A DNA stretch of 64,000 nt from Gordionus sp. m RMFG-2023 (GCF_954871325.1 NC_088775.1:33271561-33335560), one strand, 5' to 3'; shown: positions 23,569-35,660, counted from the stretch's first letter. The notes: generated from the sequence alone by a model not told the origin. A program made the numbers and translations.

Positions 23569-25815
23569 CAATTTTTGACCCCTGCACTACTTTAATTAAA
23601 TCAAAATGTTTTTTAAATTCAAATTCCGTAGAAGATTTGAGGTTTTAAATAATAAAAAGAAAGTTAAATAAATCTAGTTCACCTATTTTCATCAACTTTT
23701 AGATATTATTATTGAAAATCAAATTTTTATTTTAAAAAAATATTTATTTTTACACAAATTATTAATCATTTCCATGAAGTTTTTAGAAATATTTTCTTTT
23801 GCTGATAATTTTTAGAATATAAAATATTTTGTGTTCTATGCACAAACTTGATATTTGTCATTAGTTGGCATAAATAATAGCATATTTTTTTTATACTATC
23901 TAAAAAAACCAGGAGCTATAGCCAATTTTTTAAAAATCGGTTCGACTAACCCCAGTCTCCCCTACCTTATAATGTGGTAAATTGGTCCAGCAGGAAATCG
24001 GTATAAATATTGGTTGTTAATTTTTTTTTTATTGACTTTGTAAAAAAAATATGAAGAAATAATTAATATGATCAACATTCAAAATCATTTCTATTTAATC
24101 ATCCTTTTTTTTATACTAATAAATTAAATTGCAACTGTATTAGATACGCGCCGAATTGACGTTGCGCCGATTTGTCGCCGCGCCGAATAGACGCCGCGCC
24201 GAGTTTTCTGCGCCGAATTGTCGTGCGTAAAATTTTCGGCGCTGAATTGACGTGGAACCTAATTTTTGACCCCTGCACTACTTTAATTAAATCAAAATGT
24301 TTTTTAAATTCAAATTCCCTGGAAGATTTGAGGTTTTAAATAATAAAAAGAAAGTTAAATAAATCTAGTTCACCTATTTTCATCAACTTTTAGATATTAT
24401 TATTGAAAATCAAATTTTTATTTTAAAAAAATTTTATTTTTACACAAATTATTAATCATTTCCATGAAGTTTTTAGAAATATATCAAATCATTACCTTCA
24501 AAAATAGTTGGCCATTTTTTCAATTTTGTTTCTTTTGCTGATAATTTTTAGAATATAAAATATTTTGTGTTATATGCACAAACTTGATATTTGTCATTAG
24601 TTGGCATAAATAATAGCATATTTTTTTTTATATTATCTAAAAAATCAGGAGCTATAGCCAATTTTATAAAAATCGGTTCGACTAACCCCAGTCTCCCCTA
24701 CCTTATAATGTGGTAAATTGGTCCAGCAGGAAATCGGTATAAATATTGGTTGTTAATTTTTTTTTATTGATTTTGTAAAAAAAATATGAAGAAATAATTA
24801 ATATGATCAACATTCAAAATCATTTCTATTTAATCATCCTTTTTTTATACTAATAAATTAAATTGCAACTGTATTAGATACGCGCCGAATTGACGTTGCG
24901 CCAATTTGTCGCCACGCCGAATTGACGTTGCGCCGAATTGACGCCGCGCAGTTTTCTGCGCCGAATTGTCGTGCGCCGAATTTTCCGCGCCGAATTGACG
25001 TGGAACCCAATTTTTGACCCCTACACTACTTTAATTAAATCAAAATGTTTTTTAAATTCAAATTCCCTAGAAGATTTGAGGTTTTAAATAATAAAAAGAA
25101 AGTTAAATAAATCTAGTTCACCTATTTTCATCAACTTTTAGATATTTTTATTGAAAATCAAATTTTTATTTTAAAAAAATATTTATTTTTACACAAATTA
25201 TTAATCATTTCCATGAAGTTTTTAGAAATATATCAAATCATTACCTTCAAAAATAGTTGGCCATTTTTTCAATTTTGTTTCTTTTGTTGATAATTTTTTG
25301 AATATAAAATATTTTGTGTTCTATGCACAAACTTGATATTTGTCATAATAGCATATTTTTTTTACATTATCTAAAAAACGAGGAGCTATAGCCAATTTTA
25401 TAAAAATCGGTTCGACTAACCCCAGTCTCCCCTACCTTATAATGTGGTAAATTGGTCCAGCAAGGAAATCGGTATAAATATTAGTTGTTAATTTTTTTTT
25501 AATGATTTTGTAAAAAAAATATGAAGAAATAATTAATATGATCAACATTCAAAATCATTTCTATTTAATCATCCTTTTTTTTATACTAATAAATTTATAA
25601 TAAATTGCAACTGTATTAGATACGCGCCGAATTGTCGCCGCGCCGAATTGTCGCCGCGCCGAATTGACATTGTGCCGAATTATCGCCGCGCCGAATTGAC
25701 GTTGCGCCGAATTGTCGCCGCGCTGAATTGACGATGAGCCGAATTGACGCCGCGCCGAGTTTTCTGCGCCGATTTGTCGTGCGCGGCGCTTTCCGCGCCG
25801 AATTGACGTGGAATT
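23569..25815. repeat. Three tandem copies of the right end of element C
   Basis: Unit 1 begins near 23569 (AATTTTTGACCCCTGCACTA) and ends 24255; unit 2 runs about 24256-25010; unit 3 about 25011-25815. Each contains the same AT-rich internal block, a segment ending CTAACCCCAGTCTCCCCTAC, the 335-bp inverted repeat and the GCCGAATTGACG minisatellite, closing GACGTGGAAC. The units differ by small indels and by minisatellite copy number (unit 3 longest). Only the last unit abuts the target duplication. Confidence 0.9.
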
Positions 25816-26230
25816 GATTTTTATATATATCTATAATGTATCATCAGCAGTCAAATATATACTTTTTAAATCAATTGAACATAATATAATAATGATATTA
25901 AATTAATGCCTCAAACAGTAAAATATAAACTTTTAAAATCAATTGAACATAATATAAAATAATATATAATTAACACCTCATCAGTAAAACATAGACATTT
26001 AATGTTATTTTACAATCATGTACCTACATCAATTAAAATATAGAAAAAATATTTTAAAAAAACTCCAAATATAACATTATTTTAGAGAATGTGATGTTTT
26101 TCCTTAAAATTATATAAAACTTATTTTTGAGAAATTGAAATTTTTTAATACATTATAATGGGGAAGTAGGTAGATATATTGGGGAAAGAATGAAATAACA
26201 ATAATTTAGTATACCAACAAATCAAAGAAA
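25816..26230. repeat. Right flank of element C, duplicated at 26925-27135
   Basis: After the 9-bp duplication the flank reads ATATATCTATAATG, then CAATCAAATATATAC-like sequence with repeated ACATAATATAA, GCCTCAAACAGTAAAATATA and CAATCATGTACCTAC. The same series occurs without element C at 26940-27135. Confidence 0.75.
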
Positions 26231-26234
26231 ATGG

Positions 26235-26500
26235 GTCTACGAATAAAAAAAAATTTCGTAATAGTATCCAACATAAAAAGGTATAAATTATACTATACAT
26301 GGGCTAATGGGGAAGGGTCAATATAGCTATCATAATAGTTTTTTCCGTATTTATATCCTTAACATAAAAAGGTATAAATTACATTATTTATGAGCTACTG
26401 GTGAGGGGTATAGCTGTCCATAATAATTTTTTTCGTAATTATACCTATAACATAAACAGGTATAAATTACACTATATATGTGCTAATTGATATAATTTAG
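26235..26500. repeat. About 90-bp tandem repeat, three imperfect copies
   Basis: The block AACATAAAAAGGTATAAATT, followed by ACTATAxATGxGCTAATGG, a GGGG(A/T)A motif, a TAGCTATCATAATA motif and TTTTTCGTA, recurs at about 26270, 26360 and 26450. Non-coding. Confidence 0.7.
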
Positions 26501-26809
26501 TAATATTTAGCAATAATGGTTTAAATTTAATATATTATAACAGGCTTTACTATATATTACATTAAAATACTAATCATTGTTATTAAAATTATGTTTACTA
26601 ATAAATGTTCAACAAAAAAAAAATTTGACTGCAAAAAAAAAAATGTGGGATTACAAAATTTTCAATACTCAGCTCTTTGTCTCAAATGCCATTCAATTTC
26701 GCACAAGAACCGTGTCTATCATCAATTTTTCTTTTAAGCGTCTCTTCGTCTTCAGTACCATAACAGGCGAGCGAAGGGAGTATACGGGCTCCTTCCCCAC
26801 CAGCTTAGT

Positions 26810-27135
26810 TAGAATTGAAATGATATAATTGATCAAGTTGAACCGGAATTTTATTTTTAAAAGGAATAAATATTGTATCCTAATTATTAATATCAAGTCG
26901 AAAATTTAATATATCTTTTGTTAACTTTAAGTTATATCGATTTTATATATATCTATAATGCAGACAATCAAATATATACTTTTTAAATCAATTGAACATA
27001 ATATGATATGAAATGAAATTAATGCCTCAAATAGTAAAATATAACTTTTATAATCAATTCAACATAATATGAAATTAACGCCTCAGAGAGTAAAATATAA
27101 ACATTTAAATGTTATTTTACAATCATGTAACTACG
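26810..27135. repeat. Paralogous empty site for element C
   Basis: This stretch matches the left flank of element C (21040-21188: GAATTTTATTTTTA, AGGAATAAATATTGTATCC, TTTGTTAACTTTAAGTTATA) running straight into its right flank (ATATATCTATAATG onward), with the sequence ATCGATTTTATATATATC at the junction and a single copy of the target. It is therefore an unoccupied duplicate of the locus in which element C inserted. No gene. Confidence 0.8.
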
Positions 27136-27139
27136 CATC

Positions 27140-28300
27140 TTATTTTTATATTATAATTTCAATTAAAACCGGGGGGGGGGGCAAAAGTTTTTGATAGGGG
27201 ATCTCTTTATTTTTAAAAATATTATTTGAAAGTAGCAAAAATTACTAGAGCAAAAATATTATTTTAAGAAGAAAGTTTATTAATCAAATTTTCCCTAAAA
27301 ATTCCAAATATTTTTTATAAAGGGTTTTTTATAAGTAAATCTTTCTTAATTTTTACCCATAAAAATGATACGTTTTAAATTTAATAAACCATTGACAACG
27401 AAAATTTTGTCATAAAATACATTTTCGTTAAACTTTTATTACGAATGTTTATTATAGCAAATTGATTTTTCAGAGAAGCTGCGAATCCACATTCGCAAAT
27501 GCTATTTAGTAAAACTATATCGATAATTTTTTATAGAACCCTTACCGAGGACTCTTTAGAGAGTACATAAGAGAGAAACTATTATTGAGAATATATAACA
27601 ACGAAAATTTTATAGCGAAAACGTGACCCAAATCAAGACAATGTAGCGGAAACTATTTTGCAAATCATGAGCAAATTTATTAACGCGAAGTATCGGGAGA
27701 AAAGCAGAAGACAATCCCGCGATAATTGGTAAAGTGATAATCATTCAAAAAATGCACGGGTTGCAAAGAAATTAAAGAACTATATTTAACTTTATAGAAT
27801 TACCCCCAAAATCAAACAATATAATAATAAATATTTAAATTTAATACCAAACTTTTATTTCGTAAAAAATAGAAAATTTAATAATGAAATGAAAACAATA
27901 AAAGTAAATTAAAATAAGATAAAAAAATTACAAAATAAAAGTGAAAAATATAACGTATTTTCTTGATTATTACATTTTCGATTTCACCATTTATATTATT
28001 TCTAAACAAATAAAATTAACATACTATAAGAAAAAAACATTCAATTTAATAATTGTCCAAATTATCGTAGGGGAGATATGATATGACTTTCCAGATTTTG
28101 CTTTTTTCAAAAAAAGGGATTTAGAATTGGGTTTAACCAAATAAATTTAATATCAATGTATAGCTCGATTCTTAATATTTAAAATTGAATTTCAAAGCTC
28201 CATCTTTATTATTTTTTGAGCTAGTGAGGTTATGTGAAATTTGTTTATCTGGCCAGTCAAAAGGTATGCATTAATTGGCTGTATACTACGTGTTAACTGT
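27140..28300. other. AT-rich spacer
   Basis: No gene seen. A G11 run lies at 27171-27181. Around 27400-27780 there are scattered words such as AGAGAGTACATAAGAGAG and GCGAAAACGTGACC with slightly higher GC but no readable frame. GTAGGGGAGATATGATATGAC at about 28068 resembles one end of the GGGGAGAC element family without a partner. Confidence 0.5.
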
Positions 28301-28310
28301 ACACTAATGT

Positions 28311-28520
28311 TGTTAAAAAGCCCGATTAGGGTCTATTTTAAAAAACGGCCAGATTATTATAACCAGAGTAACATTATGTAAGCCTAAGGATTTTGCTCAT
28401 AGCTGGCTGAAATGTTTGGAAAATCTATTTGACAAATCTCGATGCTTACATAATATTATTTTAGCTAAAATCTTAATCGGGCCATTTTGAAAATCGACCC
28501 AAATTGGGCTTTTTAGCGTG
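28311..28520. mobile_element. Short inverted-repeat MITE-like element
   Basis: Left arm GTTAAAAAGCCCGATTAGGG, right arm GACCCAAATTGGGCTTTTTA; the inner arms (AAGATTTTAGC-like and GTAAGC/GCTTAC words) also pair. It is about 210 bp, non-coding, with organisation and end sequence like the palindrome at 19046-19256. Confidence 0.6.
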
Positions 28521-28529
28521 GCTACAATA

Positions 28530-29330
28530 TATTTAAGAAATTTATAAATATAACAATATAAAATACTTTTATAAAAGGGCCTATATTAATATTTCTTCAT
28601 TTTTACCGAGTTATCACTAGTTTATTTAATATAAACATTTCAATTTATCGTAATATATAAATTTTGGGGGCATATAAACATTTCAATTTATCATAATATA
28701 TATTTGGGGAGCCAGGCTCCCCCAAAAAATTTTTGGTCCCCAAACCTGGCCCCCAGAAAAAATCTTTGGCCGCCCAAATTTAAAAAAAATTTTTGTAATT
28801 GATTATTTTTATATTTTTTAAATAAATTTTAAATATTTATTCAGAATACATGTTTAGTTAATAAATTTCTTTCTATCCTATTTTATTTTTAGCCAATAAT
28901 AAATCATCATTCATTCATATTTTATCATTTTCATGTGTGTTTGTGTATAACAATATAAGGGCTTAATTATCACCTATCACGTTTAAACTGTATTTATTTC
29001 AATGATAATTATTTATTTATTATAATTCAAACACAATATTATTATTATATTATAACCAGTTATTCGGTGAATATTTTATGAAGAAACAATCATTTACTAA
29101 TTCCTATTACAAGTTCAACAAATGTCAAGTAACATAGTATTACTACATCAGAAATACCTGAAACTGATTTTGCTCATAGTTAGTATAAATATCTATTATG
29201 TTTTGTTACTTAGTGAGGAATTTTCTGACGGTGACTTATATAAACTAATCTCTATAGGGTTGGAAATACCTATATATTGTCAAAAAAGTCCTTCAATAAT
29301 TTGTTGAATTCAAATCCCAGGTGACCTTGG
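28530..29330. other. AT-rich spacer with short local repeats
   Basis: Two adjacent copies of an about 35-bp string (CATTTCAATTTATCGTAATA) at 28638 and 28678, then a GC-richer patch at 28700-28780 with AGCCAGGCTCCCCC and CCTGGCCCCC, probably a decayed hAT-type end. No gene. Confidence 0.5.
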
Positions 29331-29339
29331 CAAGAATGA

Positions 29340-30310
29340 ACCAAAGTGAATCAATTAAACAATTAAGTGAAAGAAGATATTCATGGAAGGCTAAGATTAT
29401 TTTAAAGATCATGGTATAGAGGTCGAGATGGGTTGGAGCCGAGTGTAGAAGCTGACGTTGCTTTTGTTTTCCATGTAGGAAATACTTGTGTAGCTCATGT
29501 GATGAATTTAGACAAAAGGGATTCTGAAATTGGAAAAATTTGTTAGCTGCAAATAAGGGATTGCTAAAACATGAAATTTCAAAAGCTCATTTAAATTCAA
29601 TAACAATTTTGCTTGTTAAAAATCTAAATATAAATAAGGATACGGAGATAACAACAAATTTGTTAAGCCAACAAATTAATCGTAATCTTTACTATCTTAA
29701 ATCAATATTTGATTTGATGCTATTTCTTAGCACACAGGAGCTACCTTTTCGGACTGGTTCAATAAAAATTACGGATGCTGCAAATGATGAAAACATAATT
29801 TATTCTTCCATACTATTTATTGCAATGTTTCCATACACTCTCCAAAAAGATCCTGAATTAAATAAAATTATGAAATTTATATCTAAAAATGCCCAAAATA
29901 CATCACCCAAGATTCAAAACGAAGTAATGTCTATTATTGCAGATATGGTGCTTGAATATATTTCAGATAAATATAACAAAAGTGAGATGCCTTTTTTTGT
30001 CTTAGGGCTGATGAGGCAAAAGATGCATCAGGTTGTGAAAACCTGAGCATAATTATTATCTATATTTTTTCTAGAGAAGTCCAAGAAAATTTAATAGGAA
30101 TTATTGATTTAAAGTGTCTTTCTGCTGAAAGCATTACTAATTGCATTTTAAAGCAACTTAATGAGTCAAATATTAATTCAACGAATATAATAAGCCAGGC
30201 ATATGATGGTGCAAACGTTATGTCTAGCTGAAATAGAGGAGTGCACTACTTCAAAATAAAATTAATAGAAAGTTCCTTTTATACATTGCTACAACCACAA
30301 GTTGCATATT
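29340..30310 (+). pseudogene. hAT transposase of the TTF-finger/DUF4371 (ZMYM1-like) type
   Basis: The first part (about 29450-29600) reads CFCFPCRKYLCSSCDEF, then GF-x-NWKN and LLKHEISKAHLNSI, which fits the TTF-type zinc finger of this hAT branch. The uninterrupted 168-aa ORF from 29540 continues through TNLLSQQINRNLYYLKSIFD, LMLFLSTQELPFRT, SKNAQNTSPKIQNEVMSIIA, the DUF4371 region. After a frame change near 30045, the text CLSAESITNCILKQL and ISQAYDGANVMS is the catalytic-core block with Asp in YDGANVM. The C-terminal half is lost. At least three stops or frameshifts. Forward orientation; element ends not found. Confidence 0.8.
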
Positions 30311-30990
30311 GTGGTATTGGTATAATAATATTGTAATCATTTCCAATTTTTTAATTTATCCTATGTGTTGTATAATTTTTTTAGGCGTTTAACGTATCCT
30401 ATCCTAAATATACAAGCCATACTCTTAGGAGACTCTTAGACCAGATGTAGACTGGTCATCTAGAAATATCTAACATCATTTATGAGAGTTTTGAGGCTAT
30501 GGTCAAGTATTATTTTACTTTTCTAATAGAACTCTTAATTCAGAGGTTTCCACTCATGATTCAATAGAAGCCTCTGGTCTTTTATTTTACTATGAATAAC
30601 TTTGAACCATTTTAAAGTAGCACGGTATACTTTTTTCAGTAGCGCTAGTTTTAGAGCGCTTCTAATTTAAGAAGTATCACGTTAATTCCATAAAGTGTTA
30701 AACGGCTAGATTTGAGCTGATTTTTTAAACTCATTATTAAATTAAGAAGTAAAATTAGATAAGGAGAAAACAAACCTATTTTTTCCAAGTATAGATATTA
30801 TCGTTCTTACGAAATAATTCCACCCAATTCTTCTCCGATTTTAGACCATCTAACTTTAAGTATTCTGGCGATCATAAAAAATAGAGAGAATTACAATCAT
30901 CTCAAACAAGACATCAATGACTATCGGTATCTATAATATATTTATTAAATTACAAAAACCATCAATTGATGGTTTCTGTTAGAGATCTCC
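30311..30990. other. AT-rich spacer
   Basis: No gene. At 30672-30689 AGTATCACGTTAATTCC resembles the left MULE terminus of element C, followed directly by GTGTTAAACGGCTAGATTTG, like the MITE at 19046. Both are fragments without partners. Confidence 0.5.
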
Positions 30991-31179
30991 ATTGGGGGGG
31001 GGGGGGTTAAAAGATTTTTTAAACTATGTGCAGGTATGTCGGCGAGTTAAAAATTTAAGCAATGGGCGGGTAGGCTAAAATTTAAAATCATTTAAGTAAA
31101 TATTAAAAAAAAATGATTATTATGAAATATTAAATATTAAAATGTTCTTTTTTGGTATCATAAAAACTATTTTGTATAT

Positions 31180-31346
31180 TTAAAACTACTTTGGTGGAAA
31201 CAACAAGAAAGAAATTTGCTAAAGCTATCAAGATTAGCAAGAAAAATATTAACAATTCCGCTAACTAGTACCTCTTCTGAACGAGAATTTAACATTGCTG
31301 GAAGGTTTTTACAACAAAGAAGCATGTTTGAATCCATAAAATGTTG
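31180..31346 (+). pseudogene. hAT transposase C-terminal dimerisation segment (second lineage)
   Basis: The forward frame from 31180 reads LLWWKQQERNLLKLSRLARK, ILTIPLTSTSSEREFNIAGR, FLQQRSMFESIKC and a stop. The WWK and the P-x-T-S-x-x-S-E-R-E-F block identify the hAT C-terminal dimerisation domain. It differs from the ZMYM1-like fragment just upstream, so it belongs to another hAT. The rest of that element is not recognisable; GTTAGAGATCTCC at 30979 could be its left end. Confidence 0.8.
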
Positions 31347-31860
31347 ATTCATTATTATTTTTGCATTATATTTTTAATAAGTATTTTTGAATGAGTTTAT
31401 GTGATAGTTGATTTTCTGACCCAGTCTCCGGCAATAAGATATTAAAGAATTATATTATAAATTAAAAATTACAATAAATATATTAACATCTCATAAGAAC
31501 GATTATTTATTCGGATTATACTTACTGATCGCATCAAGTTGGGGATGAGTCAACATAAATATATTATTATTAAGATGATTTGTTGAAATAGAGATACTTA
31601 AAAAATATTTTAAAATTTTTTTGGATATTGTAAAAGGTGGTTAATAGGAGGCTAATTTTTTGAAAAAAATATAGGAAACCCTTGTAAAAACACGCTTTGA
31701 AATTCTAATTTTAAATAAAATCAGTTTTCCGAAAATAAAGAGGTATTTAATTGTTTGCCCCATGAATCTTTTTCTACTGTTCAACTACACTGAAATATTA
31801 ATAGAATAAATTTTACAATATAGATTTTCGCTTTTTGATTTAATAAAGTTCATAAATAAT

Positions 31861-33896
31861 GATTATGGCAATTGTCGCTTTCCTTTGTTATATTCTTCAC
31901 TGAAATTTTAATTTAACATGTGTATAATATATTTTTACCCATTTGCTTTAAAAAAAATCAAAAATAACGATTATGACAATTATCACTTTCCTATGGTACA
32001 TCTTCACTGAAATTTTAATTTAACATGTTTACAAATATATATTTTTACCCAATTGCATTAAAAAAATTCAAAAAAGTTCAAATATAACGTTTATGACAAT
32101 TGTCACTTTCCTGTGGTACATCTTCACTGAAATTTTAATTTACCATGTTAATAAAATCTATTTTTACCCATTTGCCTTTAAAAAATTTAAAAAAGTTCAA
32201 AAATTACGATTATTACAATTGTCACCTTCCTATAGCACATCTTCACTGAAATTTTAATTTAATAAGTTTACAATATATATTTTAACCCATTTACTTAAAA
32301 ATTTATGGTACATCTTCATTGAAATTTTAATTGAACATGTTTAACAATATATATTTTTACCCATTTGCCTTAAAAAAATTCAAAAAAGTTCAAAAATAAC
32401 GATTAGGACAATTGTTACTTTCCTGTGCTACATCTTCACTAAAATTTTAATTTAACATGTTAACAATATATTTTTACCTGTTTGCCAAAGAAAATTCAAA
32501 AAAGTTCAAAAATAACGATTATGACAATTGTCACCCTGTGGTACATCTTCACTGAAATTTTAATTTAATATGTTAATGTTAACAATATTTATTTTTACCC
32601 ATTTGCCTTAAAAAAATTCAAAAAGTTCAATAATAACGATTATGACAATTGTCACTTTCCTGTAGTACATCTTCAGTGAAATTTTAATTTAACATGTTAA
32701 CAATATCTATTTTTACCCAATTGCTTTATAAAATTCAAAAAAGTTCAAAAATAACAATTATGACAATTGTCACTTTCCTGTGGTACATTTTCACTGAAAT
32801 TTCAATTTAACATGTTAACAATATCTATTTTTACCCATTTGCCTTAAAAAAAATTCAAAAAAGTTCAAAACTAACGATTATGACAATTGTCACTTTTCTG
32901 TGGTACATCTTCACTGAGATTTTATTTAACATGTGAACAATATATATTTTAACCCATTTGCTTTAAAAAAATTTAAGAATAACGATTATAAAAATAATCA
33001 TTTTCCTATGGTACATCTCATTGAAATTTTAATTGATGTTTACAATATATATTTTTACCCATTTGCCTTAAAAAATTCAAAAAAGTATAAAAATAACGAT
33101 TATGACAATTGTTACTTTCCTGAGGTACATCTTCACTGAAATTTTAATTTAACATGTTAACAATATATTTTTACCTATTTGCCTGAAAAAAAATTCAAAA
33201 AAGTTCAAAAATAACGATTATGACAATTGTCACCCTGTGGTACATCTTCACTAAAATTTTAATTTAATATGTTAATGTTAACAATATATATTTTTACCCA
33301 TTTGCCTTAAAAAAATTCAAAAAGTTCAATAATAACGATTATGACAATTGTCACTTTCCTGTAGTACATCTTCAGTGAAATTTTAATTTAACATGTTAAC
33401 AATATCTATTTTTACCCAATTCCTTTAAAAAAATTCAAAAATAACGATTATGACAATTGTTACTTTCCTAAGGCACATCTTCATTGAAATTTTAATTTAA
33501 CATGCTTACAATATATATTTTTACCCATTTGCCTCAAAAAATTTCAAAAATAACGATTATGACAATTGCCACTTTCCTGTCTTCACTGAAATTTTAATTT
33601 AACATGTTAACATCTATTTTTACCCATTTGCTTCAAAAAAATTCAAAAAAGTTAAAAAATAACGATTATGACAATTGTCGCTTTCCTTTGGTATATCTTC
33701 ACTGAAATTTTAATTTAACATGTTAGCAATATATATTTTTACCTATTTGCCTGAAAAAAGTTCAAAAATAACGATCATGACAATTGTCACTTTCCTGTGG
33801 TAAATCTTCACTAAAATTTTATTTAACATGTTAACAATATCTATTTTTACCCATTTGCCTTAAAAAAATTCAAAAAAGTTTAAAAATAATGATTAT
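31861..33896. repeat. About 118-bp satellite array, first block
   Basis: About 17 tandem units of roughly 118 bp. Each has AACGATTATGACAATTGTCA, CTTTCCTGTGGTACATCTTC, ACTGAAATTTTAATTTAACA, TGTTAACAATATATATTTTT, ACCCATTTGCCTTAAAAAAA and TTCAAAAAAGTTC in order. ATGACAATTGTCA is a near-palindrome in every unit. Some units are shortened. The 68-aa ORF at 32933 is repeat translation. The array is broken at 33896 by the LTR element and resumes at 38867. Confidence 0.93.
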
Positions 33897-34180
33897 TATT
33901 ATAAGTTAACTTTAAAATGAAATGCCGAATAAATCTCACTAATCTATTAATTGATAAATTTTACTTTAATATTATTTTATTTAATAATTTTATAAAACAA
34001 GCCAAAAAAAAAAATAATAATGGTAATTTTTATAAAATTTCTTATTCTTTTATACATACAGAAAAATTAGAATATAAAAAATATAACTAAAACATATTCT
34101 CGTCGAATATAAACATTTTTATCAATATTCAAAAAAAATCCTTTTTAATTTATTTCTTTACTTTATTCAAATTTACGACA
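33897..34180 (-). repeat. Downstream (3') LTR of the first LTR element
   Basis: 284 bp, direct copy of 38583-38866. It begins (minus strand) TGTCGTAAATTTG right after the polypurine tract. Confidence 0.93.
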
Positions 34181-34326
34181 CCCCTTTCCTCAGCTCTCTT
34201 CCCCTAAGGCAACAGTATCGATTCATTTTCTACTCCTCTAAGCGTTTTTTCCGGCATTGTTAATGTTCGTTATTTATAGTCACGAGTTGATTACTGCAAT
34301 ACCGCATCAAGTGATCACCCACATAG

Positions 34327-34545
34327 TCAACACTGTCGGGTTCTTGGTCTATTGTAAGGATGATTTCTATTTCTAATTTCGGCTCTTGCACTTGGATGTT
34401 CCCTTACTTCATTGATCATTTCCCCATACAATCTGGTAGCTTCTTCTTTCGCCAGTCTTAGCCAATTCCGTGATATTATCGATCCGTCTATCATCCTGAT
34501 TTCTATTCTTAGGATATAATTTCCTACTCTAATATATATGGACAT
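34327..34545 (-). pseudogene. Short ORF downstream of integrase in the first LTR element
   Basis: 72-residue frame with a basic C-terminal stretch (RNRNHPYNRPRTR), between the integrase region and the downstream LTR. Not recognised; it may be a small extra gene or the tail of the integrase. Fossil element. Confidence 0.4.
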
Positions 34546-34920
34546 CTACAAATAAAATTACTATGCATCAAATATTATTCTTTCTATTCTTCTATTCCTA
34601 AAACTTATCTTTTATGACCAAAATTTGTTTCTTCCAACAAGTTTTATTCCTTCTTCTTTTTAACCATCAATTTTGTTTACTTCCCAAAATTTTCCTTTCT
34701 ACATACAATTTTGTTTTCTTCCCAAAAATTTCCTTTCTTCAATCAATTTTGTTTTCTTCCCAAAAATTTTCTTTCTTCAATCAATTTTGTCTTCTTCCCA
34801 AAATTTACCTTTTCTATATACCTTCTAATCTCGGCCGTATTTACTTTATATGTCTAGGCCATACACCTACTTGTCCTTCAATTTCTATTTCTACTTTCTT
34901 TTTTCCTATGTTTTTCCTTA

Positions 34921-35660
34921 TCACACCCTTCCCCCATTTAATAGGACCATCAAACAATAATACCCAAACAGACTACCTACTGGATATTTCTCAATTTCTA
35001 TTTGTTCTCTACTTATCTCTTTTTCCTTCAAGAAATCTAATTCCGATCTCATTTTTCTTCCTAAAAATATTTCTGCTGGTGACATTCCTTTTGCCGTCTC
35101 TGAATTGTTGTATGCTAACAACGATAACCACCATTTTCCTTCTCCATATTTTTCCAACCAACTTTTTATTATCGCTACCATTCTTTCAGCTTGTCCATTA
35201 TTTCTTGGATAATATGGTGGTGAAATTATATGTTTAATTTTCCACCTCTCACAAAATTTATCAAATGCTTTACCTTTAAAAGCGGGGCCTCCATCTGATA
35301 CTAACGTTTTCATTAATCCATACTTCCATACAAAATCTTTTATCTTCGCTAAAGCTACTTTTGTGGATAAACCCGTAACATGTTGACACACTATCCACTT
35401 TGACCCTGAGTCTACCATAATAAAATATTTTTTCTCCTCGTATTATAAAAAATCTACTTGTACTCTTTCACACGGAATGTCTGTTACTGGCCATTTATCT
35501 TCTTTGTATCTTTTTGGTACATTAGCCCACATGTTACATGTATCACAACTTCTAGCCACTTCTTCTATTTCACTATTCATCTTGGGCCACCTTGCGTGCC
35601 TTATTTTTCATTCTCTCTATACCTTGATGTCCTGCATGTACTGCTGCTAAAATATTTTTT
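34921..35660 (-). pseudogene. Integrase region of the first LTR element
   Basis: The integrase core is recognisable from NNGQAERMVAIIKSWL and the following LLAYNNSETAKGMSPAEIFL; an HHCC-type finger precedes it, roughly 35510-35650. This is the usual position, downstream of RNase H. Fossil. Confidence 0.85.

Larger units (their letters stand above)
21189..25815 (-). mobile_element. MULE element C: FLYWCH/MULE transposase, GGCGC minisatellite ends, triplicated right end
   Basis: The left end GGTATCACGTCAATTCGGCG (21189) and right end (reverse complement AATTCCACGTCAATTCGGCG, ending 25815) are flanked by a perfect 9-bp duplication GATTTTTAT (21180-21188 and 25816-25824). The outer terminal repeat is a roughly 12-bp minisatellite GCCGAATTGACG; the full inverted repeat is about 335 bp (21189-21525 against 23965-24255) and includes the end of the transposase ORF. 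The right end, together with about 450 bp of internal sequence, is present three times in tandem (from about 23569, 24256 and 25011). The transposase lies on the minus strand at 21510-22595. Confidence 0.88.

Noticed and set aside
26577-26828. 83-aa ORF over a GC-richer patch (26690-26815) with AGCGTCTCTTCGTCTTCAGT
   Set aside because: No recognisable domain, overlapping open frames on both strands, and the 3' part belongs to a duplicated non-coding segment. Could be part of an exon but not supported.
31861-33896. Possible CRISPR-like array because of regular repeats
   Set aside because: Units are contiguous with no unique spacers, about 118 bp long and variable in length: a satellite in a eukaryotic genome.
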